Source of the DNA: JAIVJZ01 sp035645695 | GTDB taxonomy: Bacteria; Acidobacteriota; Blastocatellia; Pyrinomonadales; Pyrinomonadaceae | Reading direction: 5' to 3' | NCBI GenBank assembly: GCA_035645695.1 | Contig: DASQMC010000013.1 | Coordinates: forward strand, 1-64,000 | Length of the DNA stretch: 64,000 bases | Part shown: positions 35,388 through 43,312 of the stretch, one piece after another | Position numbering within the stretch: the first letter of the stretch is position 1 | Layout: the number at the start of each line of letters is the position of its first letter | Made by a program: the position numbers and the translations under genes | The notes under the pieces: generated by a model | Seen by the model: only the letters and a program-made list of their open reading frames with translations | Databases searched by the model: none | What the model was told of the DNA's origin: nothing

Positions 35388-36473
35388 TTGGCAGTCACGG
35401 TAACGATGAAAGAACTCTTGGAGGCCGGCGTCCACTTCGGCCACCAGGTCAGGCGTTGGAATCCGAAGATGAAGGAATACATTTTCGGTGAGCGCAACGG
35501 CATTAACATTATCGATTTGCAGAAGACCCAGAAGATGTTTCGCGAGGCCATCGGGTTCGTCACGAACATGGCTTCGGAAGATCGCGGGCGCACCATCCTC
35601 TTCGTCGGCACGAAGCGACAGGCGCAGGACGCCATCCGTGAAGAAGCCTCGCGCGCCAACCAGTATTACATCAACCAGCGCTGGCTCGGCGGTCTCCTGA
35701 CCAACTTCCAGACCGTGCAGAAGTCCATCAAACGCATGCGCGACCTCGAAGCCATGCAGACGGACGGCCGCTACGAAATGCTCACCAAGAAGGAGCGCAT
35801 CAAACTCGACCGCGAGCGCGAGACGCTGGAGAAGAACCTCTCCGGCATCAAGAACATGACGCGCCTGCCCGATGCGCTCTTCATCATCGACGTGCGCAAG
35901 GAAGAGATCGCGGTTCAGGAAGCGAACCGCCTCGGCATCCCCGTCATCGCCGTCGTCGATACAAACTGTTCGCCCGAAGGCATCGATTACATCATCCCCG
36001 GCAACGACGACGCGCTGCGCGCCGTCCGCCTCTTCGCCTCGCGCATCGCCGATGCGGTCGTCGAAGGACAGGAGATGCGTTCCAAGGCCGCGGACGAAGA
36101 CGGCGCGGAAGTCGATGCCGGAGCGATGAGCGGCGGCGCCGGGACATCCGACACGGGCATGAGAAGTTCCCTCGGCGCGAGCGGCGACGGCACTTCGTCC
36201 GTCACGACGGCGCGCGACCCCGGCCTCGAAGCGCAGAACTTCACGGACATGGGCGCGAGCGCGCCTTCGGCCGAGACGCAAGTGTCCGTCGCCGGCAACA
36301 TCGGCTTCGGACGCACGGGTCAACAGCCCGACAGCATCGGCGATCATCCGGTTGAAGGCACGGGCGCACCCGTGCGCGGCGCGAGCGGCGGCGGCGAAGA
36401 CGAATCCACGTTGCCTCGCCCGGACGACGCCCATCAGACGAAGGGCGCAGAGTCGGTCGGCGTCGCGAAGTAA
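35388..36473 (+). CDS. rpsB: 30S ribosomal protein S2 with a long C-terminal extension
   Basis: 361 residues against the usual 230-260. The core is standard: TMKELLEAGVHFGHQVRRWN, KMKEYIFGERNGINIIDLQK, ILFVGTKRQAQDAI, YINQRWLGGLLTNFQT, PDALFIIDVRKEEIAVQEA and IPVIAVVDTNCSPEGIDYII. After about residue 229 it adds roughly 130 residues of Gly/Ser/Ala/Asp-rich, low-complexity sequence with no aromatic core, probably disordered and solvent-exposed. Codon use in the tail looks like that of the rest of the gene, so it is not an obvious frameshift. S2 organises the 30S platform and is followed by tsf as usual. TTG start. Confidence 0.95.
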   Translation: MAVTVTMKELLEAGVHFGHQVRRWNPKMKEYIFGERNGINIIDLQKTQKMFREAIGFVTNMASEDRGRTILFVGTKRQAQDAIREEASRANQYYINQRWLGGLLTNFQTVQKSIKRMRDLEAMQTDGRYEMLTKKERIKLDRERETLEKNLSGIKNMTRLPDALFIIDVRKEEIAVQEANRLGIPVIAVVDTNCSPEGIDYIIPGNDDALRAVRLFASRIADAVVEGQEMRSKAADEDGAEVDAGAMSGGAGTSDTGMRSSLGASGDGTSSVTTARDPGLEAQNFTDMGASAPSAETQVSVAGNIGFGRTGQQPDSIGDHPVEGTGAPVRGASGGGEDESTLPRPDDAHQTKGAESVGVAK

Positions 36474-36561
36474 GTCACAACCCAAGTTCAGATTCGATTT
36501 TTCGGCGAGCGCAGCCCCCAATAGCGGACAACCCGCCGGGCTGCGCTTTACTTTAGTTCTT

Positions 36562-36675
36562 TGTCAGTAGTCAGTTGTCAGTTGTTTATTCGTGCTTATT
36601 CAGCTTAACTACTAAAGATTAAGCGTCAGGTCGTTCAGCACATGCAACGGACAACGGACGACTGACCACTGACAG
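36562..36675. repeat. Heptamer-word inverted repeat between rpsB and tsf
   Basis: GTCAGTA/GTCAGTT words (36563-36584) are mirrored by GGACAACGGACGACTGACC and ACTGACAG (36650-36675). Same word family as upstream of mutL. Confidence 0.75.
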
Positions 36676-36694
36676 TTTTTCGAGGAGAGCAATC

Positions 36695-37360
36695 ATGGCA
36701 GAGATTACAGCGGCATCGGTGAAGTCGTTGCGCGAGAAGACGGGCGCGGGGATGATGGAATGCAAGAACGCGCTGACGGAAGCGCAGGGGAATGAGGAGC
36801 AGGCAATCGAATTGCTGCGCAAGCGCGGCCTCGCGTCGGCGAAGAAGAAGGAGGGCAGGGTCGCGGCCGAGGGCGCGGTCGGCTCTTACATCCACATGGG
36901 CGGCAAGGTCGGCGTGCTCGTCGAGGTCAACTGCGAGACGGATTTCGTGGCGCGCACGGAAGAGTTTCAATCGCTCATCAAGGACATCGCGATGCACGTC
37001 GCGGCTTCCGAACCGCGCTATGTGACGCGCGAGGAAGTGCCGTCCGAGGACATCGACAAGGAGCGCGAGATCGCGCGCGCGCAGGCCAAAAACGATCCGA
37101 AGAATGCCAATAAGCCCGACATGGTGATCGACAAGATCGTCGAAGGCCGCCTGAACAAGTACTACGAGGAGGCCGTCCTGCTCGACCAGCCTTTCGTCAA
37201 AGACCCCGCTAAGACCGTCGGCGACCTTTTGACGGAAAAGGTTTCAAAGACCGGCGAACGCATTACGATCCGGCGTTTCGCCCGTTATAAAATGGGCGAA
37301 GGACTGGCGAAGCGCGACGAGGATTTCGGCAACGAAGTGGCCGCGCTGGCGGGAAACTGA
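36695..37360 (+). CDS. tsf: Translation elongation factor Ts
   Basis: 221 residues, the short form of EF-Ts, which recycles EF-Tu-GDP to EF-Tu-GTP. The N-terminal UBA-like part has SVKSLREKTGAGMMECKNAL and AIELLRKRGLASAKKKEGR. The core contains VEVNCETDFVARTEEF (the TDFVA exchange motif) and IAMHVAASEPRYV. The C-terminal VGDLLTEKVSKTGERITIRR and FARYKMGEGL complete the family. One of the two core subdomains is shortened, as in several other phyla. ATG at 36695 with CGAGGAGAG upstream. Confidence 0.96.
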   Translation: MAEITAASVKSLREKTGAGMMECKNALTEAQGNEEQAIELLRKRGLASAKKKEGRVAAEGAVGSYIHMGGKVGVLVEVNCETDFVARTEEFQSLIKDIAMHVAASEPRYVTREEVPSEDIDKEREIARAQAKNDPKNANKPDMVIDKIVEGRLNKYYEEAVLLDQPFVKDPAKTVGDLLTEKVSKTGERITIRRFARYKMGEGLAKRDEDFGNEVAALAGN

Positions 37361-37362
37361 TG

Positions 37363-37396
37363 AATTGCGAATCGCGGGATTCCGTAATCCGCAATT
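37363..37396. repeat. Short inverted repeat between tsf and pyrH
   Basis: AATTGCG (37363-37369) and CGCAATT (37390-37396) flank GGATTCCGTAATCC, itself an imperfect dyad. The smallest of the intergenic repeats. Confidence 0.55.
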
Positions 37397-37425
37397 GAGA
37401 TGTTCCGCAATCGAAGTATCAAGTA

Positions 37426-38196
37426 ATGAGCACAGTCGAGACACAGACGACCGAAGCGAAGGGCGCGCCCGCGTATCGCCGGATACTTTTAAAAATCTCC
37501 GGCGAGGCTTTGATGGGCGCGCAGAACTACGGCGTCGATGTTGACGTGGCGCGCACGGTGGCCGAGGAGGTCAAGGCCGTCCACGACCGCGGAGTGGAAG
37601 TGGCAATCGTCGTCGGCGGCGGCAACATCTTTCGCGGCGTCTCGAAAAGCGCGGGCAACATGGATCGTTCGAGCGCGGATTACATCGGCATGCTGGCGAC
37701 CGTGATGAACGCCTGCGTGCTGCAAGACGCGTTGGAGACGGCGGGCGTGCATACGCGAATACTTTCCGCGCTCAACATCCCGGAAGTGGCCGAGCCGTTC
37801 ATTCGCCGCCGCGCCGTGCGCCACCTGGAGAAGCGGCGCATCGTCATTTTCGCGGGCGGCACGGGCAACCCGTATTTCACGACCGACTCGGCCGCCGCCC
37901 TGCGCGCGCTTGAAATCAAGGCCGAAGTGATCTTGAAGGCGACGAAGGTCGAAGGCATTTACAACGCCGACCCGATGAAAGACCCCACGGCCACGCGCTA
38001 CGACTGCATCACGTATCAGGAAGTTTTAGAGCAGCGTCTACAGGTGATGGACGCGTCGGCCATCTCACTGTGCATGGACAACCGGCTGCCCATCGTCGTC
38101 TTCAACATGCGCCGTCCAGATAACATTATGCGCGTCGTGATGGGAGAGGCCGGCGTCGGCACGACGGTGTGCATGGAGAAACTAGAAACGCCGTGA
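37426..38196 (+). CDS. pyrH: Uridylate kinase (UMP kinase)
   Basis: 256 residues of the bacterial amino-acid-kinase-fold UMP kinase, which makes UDP from UMP. Motifs: RRILLKISGEALMGAQNYGV, VAIVVGGGNIFRGV, DRSSADYIGMLATVMNA, RRRAVRHLEKRRIVIFAGGT (GTP/UTP regulation region), NPYFTTDSAAALRALEI and ATKVEGIYNADP. Complete. It sits in the conserved rpsB-tsf-pyrH-frr order. The stop codon is the first part of a heptamer repeat. Confidence 0.97.
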   Translation: MSTVETQTTEAKGAPAYRRILLKISGEALMGAQNYGVDVDVARTVAEEVKAVHDRGVEVAIVVGGGNIFRGVSKSAGNMDRSSADYIGMLATVMNACVLQDALETAGVHTRILSALNIPEVAEPFIRRRAVRHLEKRRIVIFAGGTGNPYFTTDSAAALRALEIKAEVILKATKVEGIYNADPMKDPTATRYDCITYQEVLEQRLQVMDASAISLCMDNRLPIVVFNMRRPDNIMRVVMGEAGVGTTVCMEKLETP

Positions 38197-38267
38197 CAAG
38201 TGACGGGTGACAGGTGACAAGAATAAAACTTGTCTCTTCCTGTCACCCGTCACTTGTCACCTGTCAC
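38193..38267. repeat. Heptamer-word inverted repeat between pyrH and frr
   Basis: GTGACAA GTGACGG GTGACAG GTGACAA starts inside the pyrH stop codon; the reverse complements CTGTCAC CCGTCAC TTGTCAC CTGTCAC end ten bases before the frr start. The cleanest example of the seven-base periodicity. Confidence 0.9.
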
Positions 38268-38277
38268 GGAGAAAAGT

Positions 38278-38838
38278 ATGAGCGAGAAAGATGTGATTAA
38301 AGAGACGCGGCCGCGCATGGAGGCATCGGTTGACGATTTACGCCGCCGGTTGTCGAGCGTGCGCACGGGGCGCGCGGTGGTGACGCTGCTCGATCCGGTC
38401 ATGGTCGATTACTACGGCACGCCGACGCCGCTCAATCAGATGGCTTCGATCAGCGTGCCCGATGCGCAAATGCTGGCCGTGCAGCCGTGGGATCAGTCGC
38501 AACTGAACGCGATTGAGAAGGCGATCCGCACCGCCGACCTCGGTCTGAACCCGTCGAACGACGGCAAGATGGTGCGCGTGCCGATCCCGGCATTGACCGA
38601 GGAACGGCGCAGGCAGTTGGCGAAACAGGTACACGAGTTCGCCGAGGAGCACCGCACGGCCATTCGCAACATCCGCCGCGACGCCAACGAGCGACTCAAA
38701 AAACTTCTCAAGGAGAAGACGATTTCCGAGGACAGCGAGCGTGACGGTCTTGAAGAAGTGCAGAAACTCACCAACGCCTATATCGGCAAGGTTGACGAAC
38801 TGGCGAAGACCAAGGAACAGGAAATCCTGAGCGTCTAG
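38278..38838 (+). CDS. frr: Ribosome recycling factor
   Basis: 186 residues. RRF splits post-termination ribosomes together with EF-G. Blocks: MEASVDDLRRRLSSVRTGRA, LLDPVMVDYYGTPTPLNQMA, ISVPDAQMLAVQPWDQS, IRTADLGLNPSNDG and RVPIPALTEERRRQLAKQVH. The ATG at 38278 follows GGAGAAAAGT and is preferred to an upstream in-frame GTG-like extension through the repeat. Complete. Confidence 0.97.
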   Translation: MSEKDVIKETRPRMEASVDDLRRRLSSVRTGRAVVTLLDPVMVDYYGTPTPLNQMASISVPDAQMLAVQPWDQSQLNAIEKAIRTADLGLNPSNDGKMVRVPIPALTEERRRQLAKQVHEFAEEHRTAIRNIRRDANERLKKLLKEKTISEDSERDGLEEVQKLTNAYIGKVDELAKTKEQEILSV

Positions 38839-38848
38839 GAAAACGAAA

Positions 38849-38933
38849 ACAGGTTAAAGGGAAAAGGGTAAGGGGGAAAGGGCGAAGCATGTAGCTTCCC
38901 TTTCCCCCTTACCCTTTTCCCTTTAACCTGTTT
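38849..38933. repeat. Word inverted repeat between convergent frr and LolA-like genes
   Basis: CAGGTTAAAGGGAAAAGGGT and AGGGGGAAAGGG are mirrored by CCCTTTCCCCCTTACCC and TTTTCCCTTTAACCTG with few mismatches. It could act as a bidirectional terminator. Confidence 0.8.
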
Positions 38934-38965
38934 CTTTTGCCTTTTCCATTTAACCGCTGGCTGTT

Positions 38966-39808
38966 TTACTGTTCGGGAATCTTGAACGCGTCGGCGGGTA
39001 GTTCCTGATTGAGTTTCACTTCTTTGACCTTGAACTCGGCGACGAAGTCGCCCTGCGGCGCGGCCAGCTTTTGGGCGAAGCCCGTGGGCACGAGCACGCC
39101 GTCGAGTTCGCGGAAACCCTTGTACTCGAAACTGTAGGTTACGTGGCCGTAAGGAACCTCGAAGCGGCGCACGCGCCCGGTCGCCACTTCGACGTAAAAG
39201 TCGGTGCTGTTGCCTTCGGTGCCGGTGATGCGGAAGCCGCGCTCCTTCTTCTTGTCGGGTAGCGCGGTGATGGTGTGACCCGGCCGGTCGAACCGCGCGA
39301 GCAAGGGGATGCCGAACTTCGTGAGCGGCGGCAGGTTCATGCCGCGCATAGAGGAGTAGCTCTGCACGCCGTCGAAGATGAGTTGGAAACTGACGAGGGG
39401 CGACTCCACGTCCTGCCTGAGTTTATCGCCCGCCACGATCATGCCGAACCTGCCCGTCAGCGATTGCGTGGAGTTCGGCGCGTAGAGATCAACCGAGCCG
39501 GTGAGCATCATGTTTTTGAGGTTGCGAAACTTCTCGCCGCCCTGCGCCGCGAAGGCCGCGCGCGCCAGTTCGATGGGCGTCATCGCGGGCGTGATGACGC
39601 CGGAAACGTTGCCCGTGGACTTAGGGACGGCGGACGCGGGCGTTGGGGCAGCGGCGGCGGTGGTGGTCGTCGCGGTCGTCGCCGACGGGGCGTTAGTTTT
39701 GCCGGGAGCCTTTTCCTGTGCCGCCGCGAGGGGGGCGGCAGCGGTGCAGAGACAAAGCGTGAAGGCGACGCGGCGCATGACGGGTGCGACGTGTGATCTG
39801 AACTTCAT
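38966..39808 (-). CDS. Exported LolA/LolB-like lipoprotein-binding-fold protein
   Basis: 280 residues. Signal peptide (MRRVAFTLCLCTAAAPLAAAQ), then a Thr/Ala/Pro-rich linker of about 50 residues, then a domain beginning ARAAFAAQGGEKFRNLKNMM. It continues with TGRFGMIVAGDKLRQDV, TDFYVEVATGRVRRFEV and YSFEYKGFRELDGVLVPTGF. The pattern (outer-membrane lipoprotein-sorting fold, here with QGGxxFxxLK) is common in acidobacterial exported proteins of unknown role. The ATG at 39808 has AGAGGT upstream; the frame to 39904 is an extension without a signal sequence. Downstream of the TonB receptor on the same strand, with a 20-base perfect inverted repeat between them. Confidence 0.75.
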   Translation of the reverse strand: MKFRSHVAPVMRRVAFTLCLCTAAAPLAAAQEKAPGKTNAPSATTATTTTAAAAPTPASAVPKSTGNVSGVITPAMTPIELARAAFAAQGGEKFRNLKNMMLTGSVDLYAPNSTQSLTGRFGMIVAGDKLRQDVESPLVSFQLIFDGVQSYSSMRGMNLPPLTKFGIPLLARFDRPGHTITALPDKKKERGFRITGTEGNSTDFYVEVATGRVRRFEVPYGHVTYSFEYKGFRELDGVLVPTGFAQKLAAPQGDFVAEFKVKEVKLNQELPADAFKIPEQ

Positions 39809-39899
39809 AGTGATACCTCTTCTGTCAGGCGGGCTGATAGCCCCTGGAAAGTGTGCGGCGCAAATGAACTTCGCGTCGAGCCGGGACGGAACGGCGAGA

Positions 39900-39972
39900 A
39901 ACAATTCACGCCGGAGGCAACTCTGTGAAGGACACTTTCACTCGTCCTTACCTGCCTCCGGCGTGAATTGTT
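39900..39972. repeat. Perfect 20-base inverted repeat downstream of the TonB receptor gene
   Basis: AACAATTCACGCCGGAGGCA at 39900-39919 is exactly complemented at 39953-39972, with a 33-base loop. It may be a terminator or attenuator between the receptor and the LolA-like gene. The arm contains GGAGG, which would be hidden in the hairpin. It is not built from tandem words. Confidence 0.8.
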
Positions 39973-39999
39973 ACGTGCCGTGCGTTTGAAAAGTTCAAT

Positions 40000-42900
40000 T
40001 TAGAAGCTGAAGCGTACCTGCGCCTCGACGCGCCTGTTGCCCGCCCCGCCGCCGCCGCCGCCGCCGCCGAAGCCGAAGCCGCCTCCCGATTGAGTGGCCT
40101 GACCGAAACGATCCGAACTGAGATTGCCGACGAACGGCCCCAGATTCGTGCGGTTGAATATGTTGAAGATGTTGACGCCGAGCGTCAGGTTATAGCGCTT
40201 CTGCTCTCCGCCGCCGACGCCACCGCCGCCACCGCGTCCGCCCGCGCCGAAGATGCCGCCCTGTCCGAACGCGCCGCCGCCACCGCCACCGCCACCACCG
40301 CGCCCACTGCCACCGGCACGCGCGCCGCCAGCGCCGCCACCACCGCCGCGTCCGCCGCGACGACCGCCGCCGCCGCCTGCGGCAGTCTCCTCACCGGCTA
40401 CGGGCGTCTGCCCGCCGGCAGCGGCCACGGTGCGACGCGCCGCCGCGCCGGGGACTACGCCGAAGCCGAAGGATTTGTTGATCCTCATGTTGACGGTGAA
40501 CTGCGCCGCGCTTCGCCCGTAATTGCGCGGGATGATCTCCGCGCCGGGGGCGGGGTTGAGGTCGAAATTACCGAAGGGCGTCTGCTTCAAATTCGCGGCG
40601 AGCGTCGAAGCGGTCGCGAACGCGGGGCGGTCGTTGAACTGCGTGTCGCGGTTGTTATCCAGCCCGGTCGTGATGTTGAACGGCGCGCCCGTCGAGGCGA
40701 AGATGAGCGGGTTCAGACGGATGCCCCACGGCGCGGAGATCGAGCCGCCGAGGAAAAAACGGTGACGTATGTCCAGAGCGGAGCGCCCGTACTCGGCGCT
40801 CAGGTCGTAGTTGTCGGCCGGAAACGTGCCCGCGCCGTCCGTGTCGCTGCTCGCCTTGCCGAGCGTGTAGTTGGCGAAGATCGAGAAGTTCGGGTTGAAA
40901 CGCGTGTTGGCGTTGACGATCAACTGGTTCTGGTTGAGGATGCCGCTCGACTCGTACTGGAAGACGTTGCCGCGCGTGTCGCCGAGCGGGCGCACGCCGC
41001 CCACGGGCGCGTTGATGTTGCGCGTGCGCAGGAGGTGGAGCGTGCGCGTGTTGACGAAGCTGGCCGTCACGGTGACGCGGCCGGGCAACAGGCGTTCGAC
41101 GCTCGCCGTCGATTGAATCGTATAGGGCGATTGCAGGTCGGTCGCGACGACGCGCGTCGTCTGCGGAACGGCGAACCCGGTCAACTGCTCGATGGTCGGC
41201 ACGTTGGGATAGTTGTTCAGGATGTTGCGCGCTTGGACGGCGCGCGCGGAATTGTCGTTCGCCGCGGGCGCGATGATGATGAACTGTTGCTGGTTCGAGC
41301 CGTTGAAGCGATTGGCCTGCAACGTGAAGTCTTCGCCGAAACGCGTGTAGAAGATGCCGAAGCCTCCGCGTATGACGGTCTTCGGTTGGCGCGCCCCCCC
41401 GCCGGGCGAATAGGCGAAGGAAAGGCGCGGGGCGAAGTTGAAGCTGCTGCTGATGTTCGTCTGCCTCTCATAACGCAGGCCGCCGCTGAGTGTTAAGTCT
41501 TTACGAACGCGCCAGTCGTCCTGAATGAACGCGCCGAAGTCCAACTGGCTGACGCTCGCTTCCGGGTTGCCGCCGGAGATGGAGAACTGCGTCGGGCTTG
41601 CGCCGCGCGCCAGAAGCTCGGCGGGCGTCAGGCATCGCGCCGGGAACTGCTCGCACTGCTCGCGAAATATCTGAGCGCGGCGAAAGCGTTCGATGCTGGT
41701 GATATTTTGCAGCAGCGGCACCATCTCGCCCGTCGTAGGGCTGCGCTCGAAAACGATCTCGTTGTTCTCTTTGAGTTGCGGCGCGGCGCCGCCCGCGAAG
41801 GTGAACGCGCCGTTGAAGCCGCGCTCGGACAAGTCCGTGATGCGGACGCCGCGCACGCGCGCCCCGGCCTTCAGCGAGTGCAGGCCGAGCGTGAACGAGG
41901 TGTAATTCGATAACTCGTAACGCGTCTCCGTGTTGTTCGTGATGCCGTTTTGCGAGCCGCCGCCGATGAAGGCGTCGCGCACGGTGATGACGGGCGCGGA
42001 GATGTCGCCGTCCGATTCGCTCCGGCCGCGCTGAAACTGGAAGCGCGTCTCGTTGATCACGGAGGGGCTGAGGATGGCCGTCTCCGTGAGTTGGAAAGTG
42101 TGGTCGGTGTTCTTCCGGCTGAAGGTGCGATCCACGCCAAAGAACGGGTCGATGTCGAGCGAAAACTCGCTGACGCCGAGGTTGTCCGTCTGCACGCGCG
42201 AGAAGGTGTAGCGCGCGACGAGCGTGTTCTTCGCGTTCAACTGATGGTCGAGGCGCGGGCTGAACGTCGTGCGACGCCTCGGCACGACGAGCGTGCGGTT
42301 GACGTTGACGAGGTCGAACGTGTCGGGGGTGATGAGTTGCGCGTTGATGATCGCGTTGTCGTCGGATTCGCGGCGGTCGAAATCGACGAAGAAGGACGAC
42401 TTTCCTTTCCGTATGGGGCCGCTCAGGTTGAAGCCGTAGTTGCGCAGTTGGAAGGGCGCGCGGCGTTCGGCGAACGGGTCGCGCGAGTTGAGGCTTTCGT
42501 CGCCGAAGCTGAAATTGCCCTGCCCGCGCAGCTTGTCCGTGCCGGGGCGCGTCAGGATTTCGACGCGGCCGAAGCCGAGGCGGTCGAACTCGGCGGAGAA
42601 AGGGTTCTGGTTGATGCGAATTTCGCGGATCGATTCTTTCGGGGGGATGCGCCCGCCCGTAAAGCCGTCTATGAAAATCTGCCCGCCGTTCGGCCCGGCC
42701 GAAGGCCCGGCGAGAGCTTGCAGCGCGGCGGCCAGATCGTCAGGGTCGTCGGGCAAAGCGTCTATGTCCGTGCCTTTGATGACGAGCGCGCTCTGGTTGT
42801 TCTCGGCCTCGGTGCTGACGGGCGTCTCGGCCGCAACCGTCACGTCCTCATTTTCGAGCGTCACGCTCAACTTGATGTCGAGCGATTCGCGCCGACCGGC

Positions 42901-43197
42901 GACGACCGACACTCGCGCGTTTTCGTAGAGACCGAACCCGGCCGTCGTCGCCCGCACCGTGTACGCGCCCGGCGCGAGATTGGTGAAAGTGTAGACGCCT
43001 TCGTCGTTCGTCGTCGCGGTCTTTTCCGCGCCCGCCGCGTCAACCAACGTCACGGTCGCGCCGACGATGATGCCGCCGAACTCGTCCGTGATCGTCCCGC
43101 GTAAACCGCCGGTTCCCTGCGCCGCGGCAAGGACACCAGTGAGCGCAAAAGCCAGCAGCAAATTAAACCCGCGCGTAATATAGCTTGATAAATTCAT
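40000..43197 (-). CDS. TonB-dependent receptor, Oar-like, with carboxypeptidase-regulatory-like domain
   Basis: 1,065 residues. Signal peptide (FNLLLAFALTGVLAAAQ), then a carboxypeptidase-regulatory-like beta domain (residues 28-110; GGLRGTITDEFGGIIVGATV), then the plug (SIREIRINQNPFSAEFDRLG, GRVEILTRPGTDKLRGQGNF) and a long beta-barrel ending in VEAQVRFSF, a proper C-terminal aromatic. Two Gly/Arg-rich low-complexity inserts occur in the last 165 residues, one of about 70 and one of about 20, in barrel loops (segments such as GGRRGGRGGGGG). No TonB box or SusD partner is obvious. Ligand unknown. GAAGAG lies upstream of the ATG. Probably co-transcribed with the DUF5666-like gene 115 bases upstream. 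Confidence 0.9.
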   Translation of the reverse strand: MNLSSYITRGFNLLLAFALTGVLAAAQGTGGLRGTITDEFGGIIVGATVTLVDAAGAEKTATTNDEGVYTFTNLAPGAYTVRATTAGFGLYENARVSVVAGRRESLDIKLSVTLENEDVTVAAETPVSTEAENNQSALVIKGTDIDALPDDPDDLAAALQALAGPSAGPNGGQIFIDGFTGGRIPPKESIREIRINQNPFSAEFDRLGFGRVEILTRPGTDKLRGQGNFSFGDESLNSRDPFAERRAPFQLRNYGFNLSGPIRKGKSSFFVDFDRRESDDNAIINAQLITPDTFDLVNVNRTLVVPRRRTTFSPRLDHQLNAKNTLVARYTFSRVQTDNLGVSEFSLDIDPFFGVDRTFSRKNTDHTFQLTETAILSPSVINETRFQFQRGRSESDGDISAPVITVRDAFIGGGSQNGITNNTETRYELSNYTSFTLGLHSLKAGARVRGVRITDLSERGFNGAFTFAGGAAPQLKENNEIVFERSPTTGEMVPLLQNITSIERFRRAQIFREQCEQFPARCLTPAELLARGASPTQFSISGGNPEASVSQLDFGAFIQDDWRVRKDLTLSGGLRYERQTNISSSFNFAPRLSFAYSPGGGARQPKTVIRGGFGIFYTRFGEDFTLQANRFNGSNQQQFIIIAPAANDNSARAVQARNILNNYPNVPTIEQLTGFAVPQTTRVVATDLQSPYTIQSTASVERLLPGRVTVTASFVNTRTLHLLRTRNINAPVGGVRPLGDTRGNVFQYESSGILNQNQLIVNANTRFNPNFSIFANYTLGKASSDTDGAGTFPADNYDLSAEYGRSALDIRHRFFLGGSISAPWGIRLNPLIFASTGAPFNITTGLDNNRDTQFNDRPAFATASTLAANLKQTPFGNFDLNPAPGAEIIPRNYGRSAAQFTVNMRINKSFGFGVVPGAAARRTVAAAGGQTPVAGEETAAGGGGGRRGGRGGGGGAGGARAGGSGRGGGGGGGGGAFGQGGIFGAGGRGGGGGVGGGEQKRYNLTLGVNIFNIFNRTNLGPFVGNLSSDRFGQATQSGGGFGFGGGGGGGGAGNRRVEAQVRFSF

Positions 43198-43312
43198 GAT
43201 TCTCTTCGGGGGAGACTTCCCACTTAAAATTACCTGTTTTTTTTACAGACCAAAATAAAGACGGGCGAAATGTCACTCAGGTTACATCGCGCCCACCTTT
43301 ATTTTTAACCGT

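Noticed and set aside
40090..41496. 468-codon plus-strand frame opposite the TonB receptor
   Set aside because: Antisense shadow of the Gly-rich barrel region; it begins in a GCC repeat tract and has no recognisable domain.
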